Origin: Croceivirga thetidis
Lineage (GTDB): Bacteria; Bacteroidota; Bacteroidia; Flavobacteriales; Flavobacteriaceae
Reading direction: 5' to 3'
DNA: 64,000 nt
NCBI RefSeq assembly: GCF_012272815.1
Contig: NZ_JAAWWL010000001.1
Span: 248,001 to 312,000 of the forward strand
Within the stretch, counting starts at the first letter, position 1. Each line of letters begins with the position of its first letter. The notes beneath the pieces are model-generated. The model was not told the origin of the DNA. It did no database searches and saw nothing but the letters and a program-made list of their open reading frames with translations. The translations under genes were made by a program, and so were the position numbers. Positions 1 through 9,032 of the stretch are shown here, one piece after another.

Positions 1-1510
1 TACCCGAGAAACCATGCTTGAATTTTTTGTCATCAAAGCCATAGGCCATATATCCTTCCAAACGCCAAGGGTCATTTTGCCCAAAATAAGTTCGTGCTCC
101 ACCACGTACCCGAATTCCTTCAGCATCATTGATTCCAAAAGTGCTGTAAAGGTCACCTATGTCAATATTCCATTTATCGATTTCTATGTAACCGGAACCT
201 AAGACACTGACGATATCGTAATAGGTTCGAAATTTTGGAACGGTCTGCAACGTATCCAGCAACTTAAAAATGCTCGATTCATCGTCATTGAGTTTTTCCA
301 AACGGGCGTTCTTCCAAAAGAGGCTATCTTGCTGAAAGACCCTTGGGTCATAAGGGTCCGATTCGGCCTTGTAGAATTCTTCAGGTCTCTCTAAATTAAA
401 CGTATAATTATCAAAAACAGTAGTTCGTTTCCCGTATACCCCCCTGGATTCCTCTTTTTTAGAAAAGGCAAAATCACTCAACATGTAATCACGTTTGAGC
501 AAGAAAACCGAATCACTGACCACATCGAACTCTTGTTCAATATAAATCTCTTTGACCCAATTAATGTTGGCGCTCTTCGTGACCTCCATGTTTATTTTCT
601 TCACAGCATAAGTGGTGTCGTTCACCCAAAAATCACCTTTAAAGGTCAATTCGTTTTTACGCCGTGGGTAATAAATAATGTTGTAGCACCATTTGTCGTC
701 TATAAACGTACTATCGGATAATACATAATTGTAAACATCAACACCTGTTCGAGATAGTGGACTCGTAAAACTTTTATCAAAAAATTTCAGATAGTTATCG
801 TAAATGTCATAATCGGAGTATAAGTCTTCAACAAAGGCGGTAATGGCTTGGTTCCCTCCAAAGCCGGAATTTTTATTACCTAGCACATCCTCTTTCTTTA
901 ACTGTAATCCGTTATCACCGTAAACCTTTGAAAAAACCTCGTTCAAAAACATTGGTAGATATGTTTTACCTGTAATACGCGAGGTATCCAAATCTTCAAA
1001 CATGAATTCAAGACCCTTGAACATTCTACTTTTAATCAAGGCACTATCAATGGTATTTAAGTCGAATTCTACTTTTTCATATTTATCATACTGGTAGCTT
1101 TTATACTTGAATACACCATTCTCACGCTTTTTTGACCAAATCTTCTTTAAAATATCAATCGCGGGATTGTCTTTTTTCGATTGTTTTCCTGTGTATACAA
1201 TGACTTCCTGCAGTTGTTCCGTAGCTTCTTTTAGAACAATTTGCATGTTGTAATTTACCTTACCCGCTAGGGTTATTTCCTTGGTTTCATATCCTATAAA
1301 AGATACTTCAATGGTATTGTAATCACCTTCGGATTCGTAATAAAAGCGACCGTTATCATTGGTAATGGTTCCCTCTGAGGAATTTGGGAACAAAACATTT
1401 GCAAAGGCAATGGGGTCGCCATTTTCATCTTGTACAATACCGCCAATCTTTGTTTGGGTATAGCCCAAAATAAAAACCAACAAGAATACTGGAAAAAGGA
1501 ACTTTTTCAT
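1..1510 (-). CDS. DUF5686 / carboxypeptidase-regulatory-like outer-membrane protein (partial, 3' end outside window)
   Basis: About 503 N-terminal codons are visible; the gene runs off the left edge. Translation from the ATG at 1510 gives a signal peptide (residues 1-19, ending GYTQ), then a carboxypeptidase-regulatory-like beta-sandwich at about 20-105 (GGIVQDENGDPIAFANV, VSFIGYET), then a long region typical of DUF5686 with WVNDTTYAVKKI-like strands. Family members are surface or outer-membrane proteins of Bacteroidota of uncertain function; the regulatory-like domain resembles the N-terminus of SusC/TonB-dependent proteins. No TonB plug is seen in the visible part. Function is not established; the family call is fairly secure. 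Confidence 0.82.
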   Translation of the reverse strand, partial: MKKFLFPVFLLVFILGYTQTKIGGIVQDENGDPIAFANVLFPNSSEGTITNDNGRFYYESEGDYNTIEVSFIGYETKEITLAGKVNYNMQIVLKEATEQLQEVIVYTGKQSKKDNPAIDILKKIWSKKRENGVFKYKSYQYDKYEKVEFDLNTIDSALIKSRMFKGLEFMFEDLDTSRITGKTYLPMFLNEVFSKVYGDNGLQLKKEDVLGNKNSGFGGNQAITAFVEDLYSDYDIYDNYLKFFDKSFTSPLSRTGVDVYNYVLSDSTFIDDKWCYNIIYYPRRKNELTFKGDFWVNDTTYAVKKINMEVTKSANINWVKEIYIEQEFDVVSDSVFLLKRDYMLSDFAFSKKEESRGVYGKRTTVFDNYTFNLERPEEFYKAESDPYDPRVFQQDSLFWKNARLEKLNDDESSIFKLLDTLQTVPKFRTYYDIVSVLGSGYIEIDKWNIDIGDLYSTFGINDAEGIRVRGGARTYFGQNDPWRLEGYMAYGFDDKKFKHGFSG

Positions 1511-1593
1511 AAAAAGTAAACCCAAGAATGGGAAGTTTGGTTTCGTTTTTTGATTAAAGTGTAATATCTACCAAAAATTGTTCCTTTTTTAAC

Positions 1594-1626
1594 TAAAAAG
1601 CCTCGTTAAACTAAATTAACGAGGCT
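1594..1626 (-). terminator. Rho-independent terminator of pdhB
   Basis: Perfect 11-bp inverted repeat (AGCCTCGTTAA at 1599-1609, TTAACGAGGCT at 1616-1626) with a 6-nt loop. Read on the minus strand it is followed by TTTTA. It lies 23 nt past the pdhB stop codon. Confidence 0.8.
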
Positions 1627-1648
1627 AATATAAGATGGTTTTTATCTT

Positions 1649-2629
1649 CTATTCTTTGTATAACACTTTCTTAACAGCTTTTACAACGTCATTGCTGTTA
1701 GGCAACCATTCTTTTAACAAAACTGGGGAATATGGTGCAGGTGTATCTGCTGTATTCAACTTAACAACAGGCGCATCCAAATAATCAAAAGCCTTATCCT
1801 GGACTTGATAGGTAATTTCAGTAGCTACGTTTCCAAAAGGCCATGCCTCTTCAAGAATAACCAATCTATTGGTTTTCTTTACTGAATTAATGATAGTATC
1901 ATAGTCCATAGGGCGAACAGTACGGATATCGATAATCTCACAACTGATTCCTTCTTCTGCCAGTTCATCAGCAGCCTTGTAGGCTTCTTTAATGATTTTT
2001 CCGAAAGACACGATTGTCACATCAGTACCGGCCCTTTTGATATCGGCTACGCCTAAGGGAATTGTATACTCACCTTCTGGCACATCACCTTTGTCCCCAT
2101 ACATTTGTTCTGACTCCATGAAAATAACTGGATCATCATCCCGTATCGCCGACTTCAACAAACCTTTGGCGTCTGCTGGATTTGAAGGAACAACAACTTT
2201 CAACCCTGGGCAGTTTGCATACCAACTTTCAAAAGCTTGAGAGTGCGTTGCAGCCAATTGACCTGCCGAAGCTGTTGGACCTCTAAATACAATTGGACAA
2301 TTAAACTGGCCACCACTCATCTGACGAATCTTTGCAGCGTTGTTTATGATTTGGTCAATACCAACCAACGAGAAGTTAAAGGTCATAAATTCAATGATGG
2401 GTCTGTTGCCAATCATGGCAGAACCAACCCCAACACCGGCGAATCCTAGTTCGGAAATTGGTGTATCAATCACACGATCCGGACCAAACTCATCCAACAT
2501 TCCTTTTGATGCTTTGTAGGCACCATTATATTCTGCAACTTCTTCTCCCATTAGGTAGATGCTATCATCATTTCGCATCTCTTCTGACATGGCTTCACAA
2601 ATTGCCTCTCTAAATTGTAGCGTCTTCAT
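1649..2629 (-). CDS. pdhB: Pyruvate dehydrogenase E1 component, beta subunit
   Basis: 326 residues, the usual length for a separate E1-beta chain. It carries the transketolase-type pyrimidine-binding domain (residues 1-180, including EEVAEYNGAYKASKG and ELGFAGVGVGSA) and the C-terminal transketolase domain (about 195-320, with IVSFGKIIKEA and ILEEAWPFGNVATE). With E1-alpha it forms the thiamine-diphosphate heterotetramer that decarboxylates pyruvate and acetylates E2 lipoyl groups in the cytoplasm. The alpha subunit and E2 are not in this window, so the gene stands alone here, divergent from etfBA. A branched-chain 2-oxoacid dehydrogenase beta subunit is the main alternative. Confidence 0.93.
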   Translation of the reverse strand: MKTLQFREAICEAMSEEMRNDDSIYLMGEEVAEYNGAYKASKGMLDEFGPDRVIDTPISELGFAGVGVGSAMIGNRPIIEFMTFNFSLVGIDQIINNAAKIRQMSGGQFNCPIVFRGPTASAGQLAATHSQAFESWYANCPGLKVVVPSNPADAKGLLKSAIRDDDPVIFMESEQMYGDKGDVPEGEYTIPLGVADIKRAGTDVTIVSFGKIIKEAYKAADELAEEGISCEIIDIRTVRPMDYDTIINSVKKTNRLVILEEAWPFGNVATEITYQVQDKAFDYLDAPVVKLNTADTPAPYSPVLLKEWLPNSNDVVKAVKKVLYKE

Positions 2630-2664
2630 AAATACTGTAACTATTCCCTTTTGTTAAAGCGGAA

Positions 2665-2672
2665 CAAAAATA
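2665..2672 (-). promoter_or_regulatory. Candidate -7 box of pdhB
   Basis: On the minus strand the sequence is TATTTTTG, a match to the Bacteroidota TAnnTTTG consensus, 36 nt upstream of the pdhB ATG. No good -33 element is visible, so the call is tentative. Confidence 0.45.
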
Positions 2673-2720
2673 GGAAAAAAGGATGCACCTTTCAGCATGG
2701 ATTTTCGTCAAAACGACGTA

Positions 2721-2750
2721 AAAATTTATTATGCATGCATAATAAATTTT
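2721..2750. promoter_or_regulatory. Perfect 30-bp palindrome, operator candidate (pdhB/etfBA intergenic)
   Basis: Both 15-bp arms are exactly complementary and the centre is TGCATGCA. It lies between divergent pdhB and etfB, and its right half covers the place where the -33 element of the etfB promoter should be, as expected for a repressor operator. A 22-bp stretch of it (2722-2743) recurs identically at 28143-28164, upstream of the SGNH lipoprotein gene. The binding protein is unknown; a dimeric TetR- or MarR-type regulator is inference. Confidence 0.6.
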
Positions 2751-2760
2751 AGAATATTCT

Positions 2761-2768
2761 TATCTTTG
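2761..2768 (+). promoter_or_regulatory. -7 box of the etfBA promoter
   Basis: TATCTTTG matches TAnnTTTG, 22 nt before the etfB ATG. The expected -33 position falls inside the adjacent 30-bp palindrome. Confidence 0.6.
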
Positions 2769-2790
2769 TGCCGAATTAAAAATAAGACCT

Positions 2791-3537
2791 ATGAAGATAT
2801 TGGTTTGCATTAGTAATGTGCCCGACACAACTTCAAAAATAAACTTTACGGACGGTGACACCAAGTTCGATACCAATGGTGTTCAATTTGTCATAAATCC
2901 GAATGATGAATTCGGTTTAACCCGTGCCATGTGGTTCAAAGAAAAGCAAGGTGCAACCGTGCATGTGGCCACAGTTGGTGAAGCTTCTGTAGAACCTACT
3001 ATGCGCAAGGCCCTGGCAATAGGGGCTGATGAGGGCATACGTATAAATGCCAATCCAACTGACGGCTTTTTTGTTGCCCGTCAATTGGCCGAAGTAGTTA
3101 AAAAAGGAGAATATGACCTTGTCATTTGTGGTCGTGAATCCATTGATTACAATGGTGGAATGGTTCCAGGAATCTTATCCTCCCTACTAGGAATGAACTT
3201 TGTAAACACCTGCATCTCGCTTGAAATCGATGGAACTTCAGCTAAAGCAATACGTGAAATTGATGGTGGTAAGGAAACTTTGGAAACCAGTCTTCCGTTG
3301 GTAGTTGGAGGACAAAAAGGCCTAGTGGAAGAGAGTGATCTTAAAATTCCAAACATGAGAGGTATTATGATGGCGCGTAAAAAGGCATTAAATGTTGTTG
3401 AGCCTAGCGATGCCCCCTCTATGACCAGCGATAAGAAGTTTGAGAAGCCAGCACCTAAGGGTGATGTGAAATTGGTAGACGCCTCAAATGTTGGCGAGTT
3501 GATAGATTTATTACATAACGAAGCAAAAGCAATCTAA
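2791..3537 (+). CDS. etfB: Electron transfer flavoprotein, beta subunit
   Basis: 248 residues, the normal size for EtfB. The N-terminus (MKILVCISNVPDTTSKI) and the central RESIDYNGGMVPG / LPLVVGGQKGLVEES segments match the ETF adenine-nucleotide-binding fold. With EtfA it forms the FAD heterodimer that takes electrons from acyl-CoA dehydrogenases and passes them to the quinone pool via ETF:quinone oxidoreductase. It is 3 nt upstream of etfA, so the two form an operon. The operator-like palindrome overlapping its promoter suggests that fatty-acid or branched-chain catabolism controls it; this is inference. Confidence 0.94.
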   Translation: MKILVCISNVPDTTSKINFTDGDTKFDTNGVQFVINPNDEFGLTRAMWFKEKQGATVHVATVGEASVEPTMRKALAIGADEGIRINANPTDGFFVARQLAEVVKKGEYDLVICGRESIDYNGGMVPGILSSLLGMNFVNTCISLEIDGTSAKAIREIDGGKETLETSLPLVVGGQKGLVEESDLKIPNMRGIMMARKKALNVVEPSDAPSMTSDKKFEKPAPKGDVKLVDASNVGELIDLLHNEAKAI

Positions 3538-3540
3538 AAG

Positions 3541-4509
3541 ATGTCAGTATTAGTATATACGGAAACGGATAACGGTAAATTCAAAAAAAGTGCTTTTGAG
3601 GTGGCCTCTTACGCACATGAAGTAGCTTCACAACTTGGCGAATCGGTTACGGCTGTAGCCTTTAATTGTAATGAAGCAGATGCTGTTGGAGCGAATGGTG
3701 TTTCAAAGGTTTTAAATATTTCCGATTCGCAATTAAATACATTTAACGCCAATGCCTATGCAAACGCAATTGCACAGGCTGCTGAGGCAGAGGGTGCCAA
3801 AACAATAATAATCAGTTCAAGTGCAGATAGTAAATACCTAAGTGGCATTTTAGCTGCCAAATTGAATGCTGGTTATGCGCCCAACGTGGTTGCAGCACCC
3901 GAGAGCACCTCTCCTTTCGTAGTCAAAAGAACCGCCTTTAGTAACAAAGGTTTTGCACATACCGAAATTACTGCAGACACCAAAATAATCGGTGTTTCAA
4001 ACAATGCCTTTGGTGTGGTTGAAAATTCGACTTCGGCTGCTATAGAAGCATTCAATCCTAGTTTAAGTGATGGCGATTTTTCAACGAAATCTGTTGAAGT
4101 CGACAAAGTTGTAGGAAAAGCAACTATAGCTGATGCTGATATTGTTGTTTCAGCAGGAAGAGGGTTAAAAGGACCTGAAAACTGGGGAATGGTAGAAGAA
4201 TTGGCAGATATTTTAGGTGCAGCCACTGCTTGCTCTAAGCCAGTTTCAGATTTAGGATGGCGACCACATGGTGAGCATGTTGGGCAAACAGGAAAACCAG
4301 TTGCAAGTAACCTTTACATTGCTATTGGCATTTCAGGTGCAATTCAACATTTAGCTGGTGTCAGTTCTTCAAAAACAAAGGTTGTAATCAATAATGATCC
4401 TGAAGCCCCTTTCTTCAAAGCAGCAGATTATGGCATTGTTGGTGACGCTTTTGAAGTAGTGCCGGAACTCATCGAAAAATTAAAGGAATTTAAAGCACAA
4501 AACGCTTAG
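3541..4509 (+). CDS. etfA: Electron transfer flavoprotein, alpha subunit
   Basis: 322 residues, full length. The C-terminal FAD-binding signature is clear: SAGRGLKGPENWG, then DLGWRPHGEHVGQTGK and LYIAIGISGAIQHLAG near residues 205-285. The N-terminal half is the EtfA alpha/beta domain. It is the FAD-carrying partner of EtfB, encoded 3 nt downstream of it, and the operon closes with the terminator at 4537-4583. Confidence 0.95.
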   Translation: MSVLVYTETDNGKFKKSAFEVASYAHEVASQLGESVTAVAFNCNEADAVGANGVSKVLNISDSQLNTFNANAYANAIAQAAEAEGAKTIIISSSADSKYLSGILAAKLNAGYAPNVVAAPESTSPFVVKRTAFSNKGFAHTEITADTKIIGVSNNAFGVVENSTSAAIEAFNPSLSDGDFSTKSVEVDKVVGKATIADADIVVSAGRGLKGPENWGMVEELADILGAATACSKPVSDLGWRPHGEHVGQTGKPVASNLYIAIGISGAIQHLAGVSSSKTKVVINNDPEAPFFKAADYGIVGDAFEVVPELIEKLKEFKAQNA

Positions 4510-4536
4510 TTTTTTGTTAATTTGTCCTTTTGAGGG

Positions 4537-4583
4537 GCTGTTCAGATAATCGCAAAAGCCGCTTATTTGAACAGCTTTTTTTT
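4537..4583 (+). terminator. Rho-independent terminator of etfBA
   Basis: GCTGTTCA (4537-4544) pairs with TGAACAGC (4568-4575), followed by eight T residues. It lies 28 nt past the etfA stop and 18 nt before the next start codon. Confidence 0.8.
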
Positions 4584-4600
4584 GATTTTCGTAGGGATAT

Positions 4601-5230
4601 ATGAGTTTAGTACGACTGAAAATAAAGGGAATATCCTATAGCCAAACCCAAAATGGGGCCTATGCGCTAATTCTCAATGAAGTTGATGGTGACCGAAAAC
4701 TACCAATCGTTATTGGTGCATTCGAGGCGCAGTCCATAGCAATCGCTTTGGAAAAGGAAATCAAACCTCCTCGACCCTTAACACACGATCTTTTCAAGAA
4801 TTTTGCCGATAGATTTCAAATTGTGGTAAAGCAAGTCATCATCCATAAATTGGTTGATGGTGTCTTCTACTCAAGTGTAATATGCGAAACTGAAGAAAAA
4901 GAAGAAATAATTGATGCTAGAACCAGTGATGCCATAGCATTGGCCCTTCGGTTTGATGCACCAATTTTTACCTATAAAAACATTTTAGATAAAGCTGGTA
5001 TCTTCTTAAAGTTCTCTTCTAAAGATAAAGAGGACGATGACGATGATGAAAGCATCATGGTGGATGAAATTCTGCAAGAAAGCGAAACTGTAGAAATTGA
5101 GTCAGACCCAACAAGTTCATTACGTCAAATGACCATTGATGAACTAAATGCCGAATTGGACAAAGCCGTTGCCAACGAAGACTACGAAAAGGCGGCCAAA
5201 CTTCGAGATGAAATCTCAAAACGAAGCTAA
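4601..5230 (+). CDS. Bifunctional nuclease family protein (DUF151) with C-terminal UVR motif
   Basis: 209 residues. Residues 1-135 are the DUF151/bifunctional-nuclease domain (KLPIVIGAFEAQSIAIALE, DARTSDAIALALRFDAPIF). An acidic linker (DKEDDDDDES) leads to a UvrB/UvrC-type motif at about 175-209 (EDYEKAAKLRDEI). The UVR motif normally mediates contact between UvrB and UvrC, so a protein-interaction role is likely. Plant homologues have been described with nuclease activity, but bacterial function is poorly defined. The gene is 12 nt upstream of the CNT transporter and probably cotranscribed with it. Confidence 0.85.
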   Translation: MSLVRLKIKGISYSQTQNGAYALILNEVDGDRKLPIVIGAFEAQSIAIALEKEIKPPRPLTHDLFKNFADRFQIVVKQVIIHKLVDGVFYSSVICETEEKEEIIDARTSDAIALALRFDAPIFTYKNILDKAGIFLKFSSKDKEDDDDDESIMVDEILQESETVEIESDPTSSLRQMTIDELNAELDKAVANEDYEKAAKLRDEISKRS

Positions 5231-5242
5231 GTCATCTACTCC

Positions 5243-6664
5243 ATGGGAAAGCGATTTCTACTATTTGTTTCACTTTTTTTGCTTGTTTGCTTATCAGCTT
5301 TTTCCCAAGAAACTTCAATAGTTACAGAAACTGTAGTAACCGATTCGTTGGTTCCGAATGAAGGATTTTCTTTTAATTCTTTATGGCGCGGTGCATTGGG
5401 AATGTTCGTATTAATTCTCATTGCATATATATTCAGTGCTAACAGAAAAGCAATTAATTGGAAGACTGTTGGTATAGGATTAGGATTACAACTTATCATC
5501 GCAGTAGGAGTTTTAAAGGTTAGGTTTGTTCAAATCATATTCGAATGGATAGGGGAAAGATTTATTGATATTCTGGAATTCACTAGAGTTGGCAGTAAAT
5601 TTTTATTTGAAGGTTTAGTCGTAGATATGGATACGTTCGGCTACATCTTTGCTTTTCAAGTTCTGCCCACGATTATCTTCTTTTCAGCACTAACATCGGT
5701 CCTGTTTTATTTAGGGATTATTCAGAAGGTAGTCAAAGGGTTGGCTTGGCTCTTAACAAAATCGTTAGGTATTTCGGGCGCGGAAAGTCTATCAATTGCT
5801 GGCAACATATTCTTAGGACAAACGGAAGCACCTTTACTGATAAAGGCTTATTTAGAAAAAATGAATAAGTCTGAAATTCTATTAGTAATGATTGGTGGAA
5901 TGGCCACCGTAGCAGGAGCCGTTTTGGCGGCTTATATTGGATTCTTGGGTGGTGATGATCCTGAATTACAATTACTATTTGCAAAGCATTTATTGGCCGC
6001 TTCGGTAATGGCCGCTCCAGGAGCTATTGTAATTTCAAAAATTTTATATCCCCAAACTGAAAAAATAAACACCGATGTCAAAGTATCGCAAGATAAAATA
6101 GGTTCGAATATTTTAGATGCAATTGCTAACGGAACAACTGAAGGTCTAAAACTCGCAGTGAACGTTGGTGCAATGCTTTTGGTATTTGTTGCATTTATCG
6201 CGATGATCAATGGTCTATTGGATTGGGTTGGAGATTGGACCACACTAAACAACTGGATTGCGGATAATACTGCTTACAAGAAATTTTCGCTAGAAGCCAT
6301 ACTGGGTACAATATTTGCCCCTTTAATGTGGCTTATTGGGGTTAATGGTGAGGATATAATGCTTATGGGCCAATTACTAGGTATAAAACTCGCAGCGAGT
6401 GAATTCATTGGTTATATTCAACTTGCTGAGCTCAAAAATATGGCTAGCGCTACCCATCTTACGTACAATAAATCGGTAATAATGGCGACTTATTTGCTTT
6501 GCGGTTTTGCCAATTTTGCTTCTATTGGTATTCAAATCGGTGGTATTGGTTCTTTGGCTCCCGGGCAGCGAAAAACCCTGTCTGAATTCGGTATGCGGGC
6601 AGTTTTGGGCGGTACCTTGGCCTCTCTTATTTCTGCTACCATAGCTGGAATGATTCTTGGATAA
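5243..6664 (+). CDS. Concentrative nucleoside transporter (NupC/CNT family) with signal-peptide extension
   Basis: 473 residues. After a cleavable-looking signal sequence (residues 1-22, ending AFSQ) and a short exported segment come the hydrophobic helices of a CNT carrier. The signature GQTEAPLLIKAYL at about residue 190 belongs to the nucleoside-binding site, and GVNGEDIMLMGQLLG and GFANFASIGIQIGGIG are the C-terminal substrate/ion motifs. It should import nucleosides with Na+ or H+ across the inner membrane. It precedes thyA, which fits a nucleotide-supply theme. The N-terminal extension is longer than in E. coli NupC. Confidence 0.9.
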   Translation: MGKRFLLFVSLFLLVCLSAFSQETSIVTETVVTDSLVPNEGFSFNSLWRGALGMFVLILIAYIFSANRKAINWKTVGIGLGLQLIIAVGVLKVRFVQIIFEWIGERFIDILEFTRVGSKFLFEGLVVDMDTFGYIFAFQVLPTIIFFSALTSVLFYLGIIQKVVKGLAWLLTKSLGISGAESLSIAGNIFLGQTEAPLLIKAYLEKMNKSEILLVMIGGMATVAGAVLAAYIGFLGGDDPELQLLFAKHLLAASVMAAPGAIVISKILYPQTEKINTDVKVSQDKIGSNILDAIANGTTEGLKLAVNVGAMLLVFVAFIAMINGLLDWVGDWTTLNNWIADNTAYKKFSLEAILGTIFAPLMWLIGVNGEDIMLMGQLLGIKLAASEFIGYIQLAELKNMASATHLTYNKSVIMATYLLCGFANFASIGIQIGGIGSLAPGQRKTLSEFGMRAVLGGTLASLISATIAGMILG

Positions 6665-6787
6665 TGTTCTATAATGAACATGTGATTACTTCCCATTAGT
6701 TGATAATTTTTTTATAACTGATTTGTTCAATAGCTGTATTAGAATTTCCTACTAACTACTTTTAATTTTTAAATTAGAATTTGGACG

Positions 6788-7612
6788 ATGAAGCAGTATC
6801 ATGACCTTTTAAAACATGTTCTTGAAAATGGAAACCAAAAAGGGGACCGTACAGGTACGGGAACCCTTAGTGTATTTGGTTATCAGATGCGATTTGATTT
6901 ACAGGAAGGTTTTCCTATGGTTACAACCAAAAAGCTGCATCTCAAATCAATTATTCACGAACTTCTGTGGTTTTTAAAGGGTGATACCAATATTAAATAC
7001 CTTCAAGATAACGGAGTTCGAATTTGGAACGAATGGGCTGACGAAAATGGCGATTTAGGACCCGTTTATGGTCATCAATGGCGCAATTGGAACAGTGAGG
7101 AAATCGACCAAATCAAAGAAGTTATTGAAACTTTAAAAACCAATCCCAATAGCCGACGTATGTTGGTCAGCGCATGGAACCCAAGTGTTTTGCCAGATAC
7201 CTCAGTTTCCTTTTCCGAAAACGTTTCAAATGGTAAAGCGGCACTTCCTCCCTGTCACGCTTTCTTTCAATTTTATGTAGCTAATGGCAAACTAAGTTGC
7301 CAATTGTACCAACGCAGTGCCGACATCTTTTTGGGCGTACCTTTTAATATTGCCAGCTATGCGCTATTCACCATGATGATGGCACAAGTTTGTGGTTACG
7401 AGGCAGGAGATTTTATACACACCTTTGGTGATGCGCATATTTATAACAATCATTTGGAGCAGGTAGAATTACAATTGTCAAGAGAACCACGCTCTTTACC
7501 TACTATGCGCCTAAATCCTGAGGTTACAAATATTTTGGACTTTACTTTTGATGACTTTACCTTATTAAATTACGATCCACATCCACATATCAAAGGAGAG
7601 GTTGCCGTTTAA
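6788..7612 (+). CDS. thyA: Thymidylate synthase
   Basis: 274 residues, about ten longer than E. coli ThyA because of an insert (about residues 140-150) just before the active site. The nucleophile is Cys156 in [12 protein letters not shown]; the folate/dUMP motif [17 protein letters not shown] and the phosphate-binding GDRTGTGT loop are intact. It methylates dUMP to dTMP using methylene-tetrahydrofolate and releases dihydrofolate. Dihydrofolate reductase, which recycles that product, is encoded at 17833-18327. Confidence 0.97.
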   Translation: MKQYHDLLKHVLENGNQKGDRTGTGTLSVFGYQMRFDLQEGFPMVTTKKLHLKSIIHELLWFLKGDTNIKYLQDNGVRIWNEWADENGDLGPVYGHQWRNWNSEEIDQIKEVIETLKTNPNSRRMLVSAWNPSVLPDTSVSFSENVSNGKAALPPCHAFFQFYVANGKLSCQLYQRSADIFLGVPFNIASYALFTMMMAQVCGYEAGDFIHTFGDAHIYNNHLEQVELQLSREPRSLPTMRLNPEVTNILDFTFDDFTLLNYDPHPHIKGEVAV

Positions 7613-7623
7613 TCAAGGTTTAA

Positions 7624-8889
7624 ATGAAATTTTTTTTTCGACCAAAGAATAAGAATGAATTAAATCGTTTTTTAAAAGCGTTACATTTTCTATCCGCAGC
7701 TGGAGCGCTTTTCGTGTTTTTTTTTACACTCAAAACATTTCCGGTAGAACTAAATATTTTTATTCTTTCGGTAGCAATCCTTTATTTGATTCCGATATTT
7801 ATAAAGTCAAATAAATTTTCAAAGTTTAATTCGATTTTCAATGCATTTATTATCCCAATATGGTTTGCTACGGCCATACTACTTTTCGGGGGATACTTTG
7901 CTCAGGCCTTAGCTTCAGTTACTTTAATTTTCATAAGCTATATCCTTTTTAGAAAAGAATCGAAACTTAGGCTTGTTGTCATAGTCTATCAAATTTTGCT
8001 TTTCATTATACCCACCATTTATATTGCATTCTATGGCCCCTATTTTGGGGTGATTGATATTCCTTTTGATGAAATCATTGTTTACTTCTGTTGTATTACT
8101 TGGCTATCGATAACTTTTGTCATTTACGATGAACAAAAAACCAAATCATTTACCAAAAAACTTGAAGCAAAGAATGAAGATTTAATTCAGTTAAATACGA
8201 GCATCAATGAAAAGAATCATCAGATTGAAGAATTCACTGCCATCTTATACCACGACCTAAAAGAGCCCGTGAACAACATTTTAGCTTTTTCAAAGGATCT
8301 CTTAAAAAAAGCTAATGAATTGGAATCACAATTACCAATAGAAATAACAGATAATTTAAATTTTATTACCCAGTCATCTAGTAGAATGAATCAGTTAATT
8401 CTAACTATTTCTGATTATACTAAAATCGGCAAGGAGCGATTAAAAAAAAACATCGATTGCAACAAACTTGTTAGAGAAGTGCTTGATGATATCGCAGCCA
8501 AAGTCACAAGTACCAAAACTGAGATTAATGTGGGGAATCTTCCAACGGTTTATGGTTATGCAACAGAATTAAGAATGCTTTTCCAAAACTTAATATTGAA
8601 CGCTATAAAATTTAAAAAACCGGACCAAGTTGCCAAGATTCGAATTTCATACTTTACAAATGATAATTATTATCAATTTCAGATTGTAGACAACGGGATT
8701 GGAATTCCAACAATTCAATCCAAAAAAATTTTCGATGCCTTTATTAGGCTAAACTCCAGACAAAATTACGAAGGGGTTGGTCTAGGGCTTTATAATGCCA
8801 AGAGAATTATTGAAATGCATAATGGTTTGATATGGGTTGAATCGAAAGAAGACAATGGAAGTACGTTTAATTTTACTTTGGAGAAATAA
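7624..8889 (+). CDS. Membrane sensor histidine kinase
   Basis: 421 residues. Five or six membrane helices occupy about residues 20-170, a short coiled coil follows (EKNHQIEEF), then a HisKA dimerisation domain with phospho-acceptor His210 (YHDLKEPVNNI) and a HATPase domain (N box LILNAIKF, G1 DNGIGI, G2 GVGLGLYNAK). No periplasmic sensor domain of note, so the signal is probably membrane-borne. It starts 11 nt after thyA and may share its transcript. No response regulator is adjacent. Confidence 0.88.
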   Translation: MKFFFRPKNKNELNRFLKALHFLSAAGALFVFFFTLKTFPVELNIFILSVAILYLIPIFIKSNKFSKFNSIFNAFIIPIWFATAILLFGGYFAQALASVTLIFISYILFRKESKLRLVVIVYQILLFIIPTIYIAFYGPYFGVIDIPFDEIIVYFCCITWLSITFVIYDEQKTKSFTKKLEAKNEDLIQLNTSINEKNHQIEEFTAILYHDLKEPVNNILAFSKDLLKKANELESQLPIEITDNLNFITQSSSRMNQLILTISDYTKIGKERLKKNIDCNKLVREVLDDIAAKVTSTKTEINVGNLPTVYGYATELRMLFQNLILNAIKFKKPDQVAKIRISYFTNDNYYQFQIVDNGIGIPTIQSKKIFDAFIRLNSRQNYEGVGLGLYNAKRIIEMHNGLIWVESKEDNGSTFNFTLEK

Positions 8890-8900
8890 ATTTTTAATTG

Positions 8901-8918
8901 GTGATAAATATTTATCAC
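8901..8918. repeat. Perfect 18-bp palindrome in a convergent intergenic region
   Basis: GTGATAAATATTTATCAC is an uninterrupted palindrome 11 nt after the histidine-kinase stop. It sits where two genes converge, so an operator role is unlikely; it may form a short hairpin at the 3' end of the kinase message. Confidence 0.4.
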
Positions 8919-8945
8919 GAAAACCAGGCTAATTCGCTAAAAATG

Positions 8946-8975
8946 AGAGCGCCCAAACAAGTGTTTGGGCGCTCT
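8946..8975 (-). terminator. Strong hairpin between convergent genes
   Basis: A 14-bp inverted repeat (8946-8959 and 8962-8975, core GCGCCCAAAC) lies 58 nt past the stop of the repeat lipoprotein on the minus strand. There it is followed by CATTTTTAG, a weak T tract. On the plus strand no T run follows, so it probably serves the minus-strand gene. Confidence 0.55.
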
Positions 8976-9032
8976 GCCATCCAACTAAATAAACAAAACA
9001 TCTCAGGAATTGATATTCCTTTTCATAACAAA

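Noticed and set aside
8901-8918. FNR/CRP-type operator
   Set aside because: The palindrome lies between convergent gene ends, far from any start codon, so regulation of initiation is unlikely.
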